In this document: piece after piece, positions 61,512 through 64,000 of the stretch | Position numbering within the stretch: the stretch's first letter is position 1 | How the letters are laid out: each line of letters opens with the position of its first letter | Source of the DNA: Corallococcus soli | GTDB lineage: Bacteria; Myxococcota; Myxococcia; Myxococcales; Myxococcaceae | Assembly: GCF_014930455.1 (NCBI RefSeq) | Contig: NZ_JAAIYO010000019.1 | Coordinates: 44,756 to 108,755 of the forward strand | Direction of reading: 5' to 3' | DNA: 64,000 nt | The notes under the pieces: model-generated | Seen by the model: the letters and a program-made list of their open reading frames with translations, nothing else | What the model was told of the DNA's origin: nothing | Database searches by the model: none | Program-made: the position numbers and the translations under genes

Positions 61512-62504
61512 TCAGGGGCCCGCGCTGGACCGCAGGGGCATTGACGCCAGGGGCCCCGTCACCAGGGAGGACTCGGGCGACAGCGGATCATACCCGAGCA
61601 GCTCCACCACCCTTTCGGGCGGAGGGCCCGGGGGCATCCGGGCCCAGGGGAAGCGCGCCTGCAGGGCCTCCTCGTCGAGCGTCAGGGCCTGCTTCGCGTG
61701 GACGCGCTGCGCCTCGTGCCAGCCCCGGGTGTCCAGGCGCCGCGACAGCCGCCGTGACAGGGGGCTGATCATCGGCGTGGGGGTGAACAGGGCGGGCTGC
61801 CCCTGGGCGTCCCGCATGCAGTCCAGCTCCACGGCCCATGCCAGCAGCCAGCGCGGGAAGCCCCGGCCCGCGCGGCGAAGGGCGCTGAAGCGTCCCTGGG
61901 CGGCGCCGTCCACGAAGGTGTAGCGCGGGTCGTAGACGCAGGCCGCCGCGAACGTCGCGGGCATCAGCGCCACGGCCTCCGCGCCGATGCGGCGGGCCAT
62001 CAGGTGCAGCAGCTCCAGGATGTCGCGCGACAGCGAGAGGCCGGGGTGGAGCTGCCCGGGCAGCGGCGGACGGTTCCAGTCGAAGGGGCGTCCGGGGTGC
62101 TGCAACAGGAGGCTGTCCACGTAGAGCAGCGGGGCCTCCGCGGCCGCGTGGGTGAAGCCCACCTCCGCGCCCGTGGCCCGGCGCAGGGACAGGTCCCCGA
62201 CGGGCGCGTGGTAGCGGCGGCTCCAGAAGGTGAGGCGCGGCTGGAAGGGATCCTGGCAGGACAGGCGCAGGTCGAAGGGGCCCACCCGCTCCTCCAGGCG
62301 CTGGGTGAAGCCGTAGGCGGTCAGGGCCCGCTCCAGGCCCTCGCGGCTGTAGGTGCCGAACGCCAGGCCCACGCGGTCGTCCACGGACTCCAGGCCCAGG
62401 TCGTCCAGGGACAGGGACTCGCCCTCGGAGGCGGACAGCTCCAGGCCGCTCAGGCGCGAGTAGGTGCGGCGCAACCGGGGACTGATCTGCGGCGTCCGGG
62501 GCAT
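61512..62504 (-). CDS. Protein of unknown function, cotranscribed with greB
   Basis: A 330-residue soluble protein without a recognised domain. Distinct stretches are RLRRTYSRLSGLELSASEGE, VGPFDLRLSCQDPFQPRLTF, LHPGLSLSRDILELLHLMAR, and YDPRYTFVDGAAQGRFSALR. No signal peptide or membrane helix. ATG at 62504 is preceded by TAGGAC and lies 9 bases after the greB stop, so the two are probably cotranscribed. Confidence 0.65.
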   Translation of the reverse strand: MPRTPQISPRLRRTYSRLSGLELSASEGESLSLDDLGLESVDDRVGLAFGTYSREGLERALTAYGFTQRLEERVGPFDLRLSCQDPFQPRLTFWSRRYHAPVGDLSLRRATGAEVGFTHAAAEAPLLYVDSLLLQHPGRPFDWNRPPLPGQLHPGLSLSRDILELLHLMARRIGAEAVALMPATFAAACVYDPRYTFVDGAAQGRFSALRRAGRGFPRWLLAWAVELDCMRDAQGQPALFTPTPMISPLSRRLSRRLDTRGWHEAQRVHAKQALTLDEEALQARFPWARMPPGPPPERVVELLGYDPLSPESSLVTGPLASMPLRSSAGP

Positions 62505-62513
62505 GGGGGCGTC

Positions 62514-63050
62514 CTAGTCGTAGCGAATGTCCACCAGGGTGAGCTCAATCTCCCCCCGGGGGCGCCGCACCTCCACGGTGTCCCCCGGGGACTTGCGCAG
62601 GAGCGCGCGGCCCATGGGGGACTCGACGCTGATGCGGCCTCCGGTGGCGTCGATCTCATCCGAGCCGACAATCTGGTACGTGGACCGCGCGCCGGCCTCG
62701 TCCTCCAGGGTCACCGTGGCCCCGAAGTAGACTTTCGTGCGGTCCCCCTGCTCCGAAGGGGTGACGATGGTGGCGGTATCCAGACGTTTCGAGAGGAAGC
62801 GGATGCGCCGGTCGATCTCCCGCAGGCGCTTCTTGCCGTAGATGTATTCGGCGTTTTCTGAACGGTCGCCCTGGGCGGCGGCGGCGGAGACCTCGGCGGT
62901 GACCTTGGGGCGCGCCTCGTTGAGCAGTTGGAGCAGCTCCTTGTGCATGCGCTCGGCCCCTGCCCGGGTGAGGTAGCGGCGGAACGGTGCCTGCTCCCCC
63001 TCCTCTTCGTCCTCGGGGGCATCGGGGGGTTCGGGAACTTCCTGGGCCAT
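62514..63050 (-). CDS. greB: Transcription elongation factor GreA/GreB family (GreB-like)
   Basis: A 178-residue transcript-cleavage factor that acts through the RNA polymerase secondary channel. An acidic leader precedes RRYLTRAGAERMHKELLQLL, the tip motif GDRSENAEYIYGKKRLREID with the catalytic Asp and Glu, and the C-terminal FKBP-like domain (GSDEIDATGGRISVESPMGR, ALLRKSPGDTVEV). The tip and the YIYGKK stretch favour GreB over GreA. ATG at 63050 is preceded by AGGAGC with short spacing. Confidence 0.88.
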   Translation of the reverse strand: MAQEVPEPPDAPEDEEEGEQAPFRRYLTRAGAERMHKELLQLLNEARPKVTAEVSAAAAQGDRSENAEYIYGKKRLREIDRRIRFLSKRLDTATIVTPSEQGDRTKVYFGATVTLEDEAGARSTYQIVGSDEIDATGGRISVESPMGRALLRKSPGDTVEVRRPRGEIELTLVDIRYD

Positions 63051-63233
63051 GCTCCTGTGTATAGCCCTGGACGCTGACAGGCAGCGGGAGCAGGCCGGAC
63101 GGATGTTCACCCGGGGTCGGGATGAGGGCGTCAGGTCGCGGGGACTGCGATCGTTAGTGGAAGTCCCGGGGCGCTGCTGGTAGGAAGCGCCTCGCGGAAG
63201 TGGTTCAGCGCGAGCGGCGAAAAAAAGAATAGC

Positions 63234-63306
<73 letters not shown>

Positions 63307-63318
63307 AGAAGTGTAGAC

Positions 63319-63391
63319 GTCCCCGTCGTCTAGAGGCCCAGGACACTGGCCTTTCAAGCCGGCGACACGGGTTCGAATCCCGTCGGGGACA
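63319..63391 (+). tRNA. tRNA-Glu (anticodon TTC)
   Basis: Acceptor GTCCCCG/CGGGGAC, D-arm GTCT-AGAGGCCCA-GGAC, anticodon loop CTTTCAA (TTC), T-arm with TTCGAAT. It is 12 bases after tRNA-Lys, so the two are likely a single transcript. CCA is not encoded. Confidence 0.95.
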
Positions 63392-63547
63392 CAGCAAGCC
63401 GAGGCCGGAAGCCGCTGAGCACCAGCGGTTTCCGGCCTCGGTGCTTTTCTGGCCCTGACCTGGCTCCAGGATGCCTCCACGCTGGAAACGAATCCCGCCC
63501 CTGCTCCAGCATCTGGATGGCGCGGTGCTTCTCCCCCTTCCCCACTT

Positions 63548-64000
63548 GGGGCTGTCTCTGATTAACACAGCCAGAGAAGCATGAAGGCGACGTGCAGGAC
63601 GGCGAGGTAGCAGGTCGCCGTCTTGTCGTAACGGGTGGCGGCGGCGCGAAAGCGTTTGAGGTCGTGGAAGAAGCACTCCACCCGATAGCGAAGCCGATAG
63701 AGGGTGCGGTCCAGAGGTGGAGGCTGCTTCCGGCTGGGGTGGAGATGGATGACGGGCTTCATCCCCAGCGTCTGGGCGTTGGCGCGAATGCGCTCGGCGT
63801 CATAGCGCGTGTCCGCGATGAAGGCGTCGCCTTCGGCGTACACCAGCAATTCCTCAGCCATCGTGGACTCATGCTGCTGGCCGGGCGTCAGCGCGAGGTG
63901 GAGCAGCTTACCGCCCGTCGTTGTGACGGCGTGAATCTTCGTTGAAAGACCTCCTCGAGAACGTCCCAGAGCATTGCTTCGGCCCCCCCTTTTCCGCCGT
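63548..64000 (-). mobile_element. IS5-family insertion sequence, running off the window edge
   Basis: The sequence from GGGGCTGTCTCTGATT (63548) to the window end belongs to an IS5-type element. The terminal GGGGCTGTCTC resembles IS5/IS427-group inverted repeats and lies 14 bases from the transposase stop. The other end and the target duplication are outside the window. It is 156 bases beyond tRNA-Glu. Confidence 0.72.
63562..63999 (-). CDS. IS5-family transposase, C-terminal part (truncated at window edge)
   Basis: The open frame runs to the last codon of the window. The visible 145 residues include GGLSTKIHAVTTTGGKLLHL, FIADTRYDAERI (DDE second Asp) and the C-terminal YRLRYRVECFFHDLKRFRAA with the catalytic Glu, then TRYDKTATCYLAVLHVAFML. 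IS427-group IS5 elements usually make their transposase by frameshift between two ORFs; this would be the second. An in-frame ATG at 63861 is not the real start. Confidence 0.85.
   Translation of the reverse strand, partial: RRKRGGRSNALGRSRGGLSTKIHAVTTTGGKLLHLALTPGQQHESTMAEELLVYAEGDAFIADTRYDAERIRANAQTLGMKPVIHLHPSRKQPPPLDRTLYRLRYRVECFFHDLKRFRAAATRYDKTATCYLAVLHVAFMLLWLC

Overview
The window is about 70% G+C and gene-dense, with strong G/C third-position bias, many GTG/TTG starts and many long antisense ORF shadows. Gene content points to a fruiting myxobacterium of the Myxococcaceae (Myxococcus/Corallococcus type). It holds a complete, ordered copy of the nine-gene exo spore-coat polysaccharide operon (exoA to exoI) and lineage-typical FHA, kinase and PATAN-like regulators. 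The identification rests on protein motifs and gene order read by eye; no database search was run.

Layout. 1-5000: cytochrome c maturation genes ccmF (cut by the window edge), ccmG, a zinc-ribbon membrane protein, ccmH and a ccmI-like gene. 5151-15451 (minus strand): exoI-H-G-F-E-D-C-B-A, with a good sigma-54 type -24/-12 element 5' of exoA. 15863-24574: small membrane protein, HKD phospholipase D/cardiolipin synthase, glycogen-debranching enzyme, DUF4336, a Gly/Ala-rich unknown, a TPR protein, and an EVE + DUF4291 pair. 24616-27710: two overlapping prephenate dehydratase genes (the first a chorismate mutase fusion) converging on a DAHP synthase. 27809-35576: TPR protein, NAD-dependent epimerase, NtrC-type regulator, a degenerate receiver-GGDEF protein, glutaredoxin-like protein, PATAN/DUF4388 protein and a transpeptidase. 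35726-40465: ABC-2 exporter, TusA, a membrane-anchored protein with three DsbA domains, RidA. 40548-48856: Rel (p)ppGpp synthetase/hydrolase, a Ser/Thr kinase flanked by two FHA proteins that all begin with zinc ribbons, a DksA/TraR protein, a DacZ-like diadenylate cyclase candidate and a coiled-coil protein. 48879-55083: large VWA and MoxR AAA+ pair, DCC thiol-oxidoreductase, an unknown. 55315-63050: DnaK, DAG-kinase-like lipid kinase, methyltransferase, DUF493, PIN-PhoH ATPase, an unknown, GreB. 63234-64000: tRNA-Lys and tRNA-Glu, then an IS5-type element running off the edge.

How the parts fit. The exo genes encode an outer-membrane export channel (ExoA/B), a periplasmic co-polymerase and its separate tyrosine kinase (ExoC/D), the priming sugar-phosphate transferase (ExoE), and precursor or polymer modifying enzymes (ExoG/H/I), with a YvcK-type protein (ExoF). 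No flippase, polymerase or other glycosyltransferase is present here, so those must be encoded elsewhere. The most interesting signals outside exo are the triple-DsbA protein, the DacZ-like cyclase with altered RHR motif, the zinc-ribbon/FHA/kinase cluster, and the tandem prephenate dehydratases.
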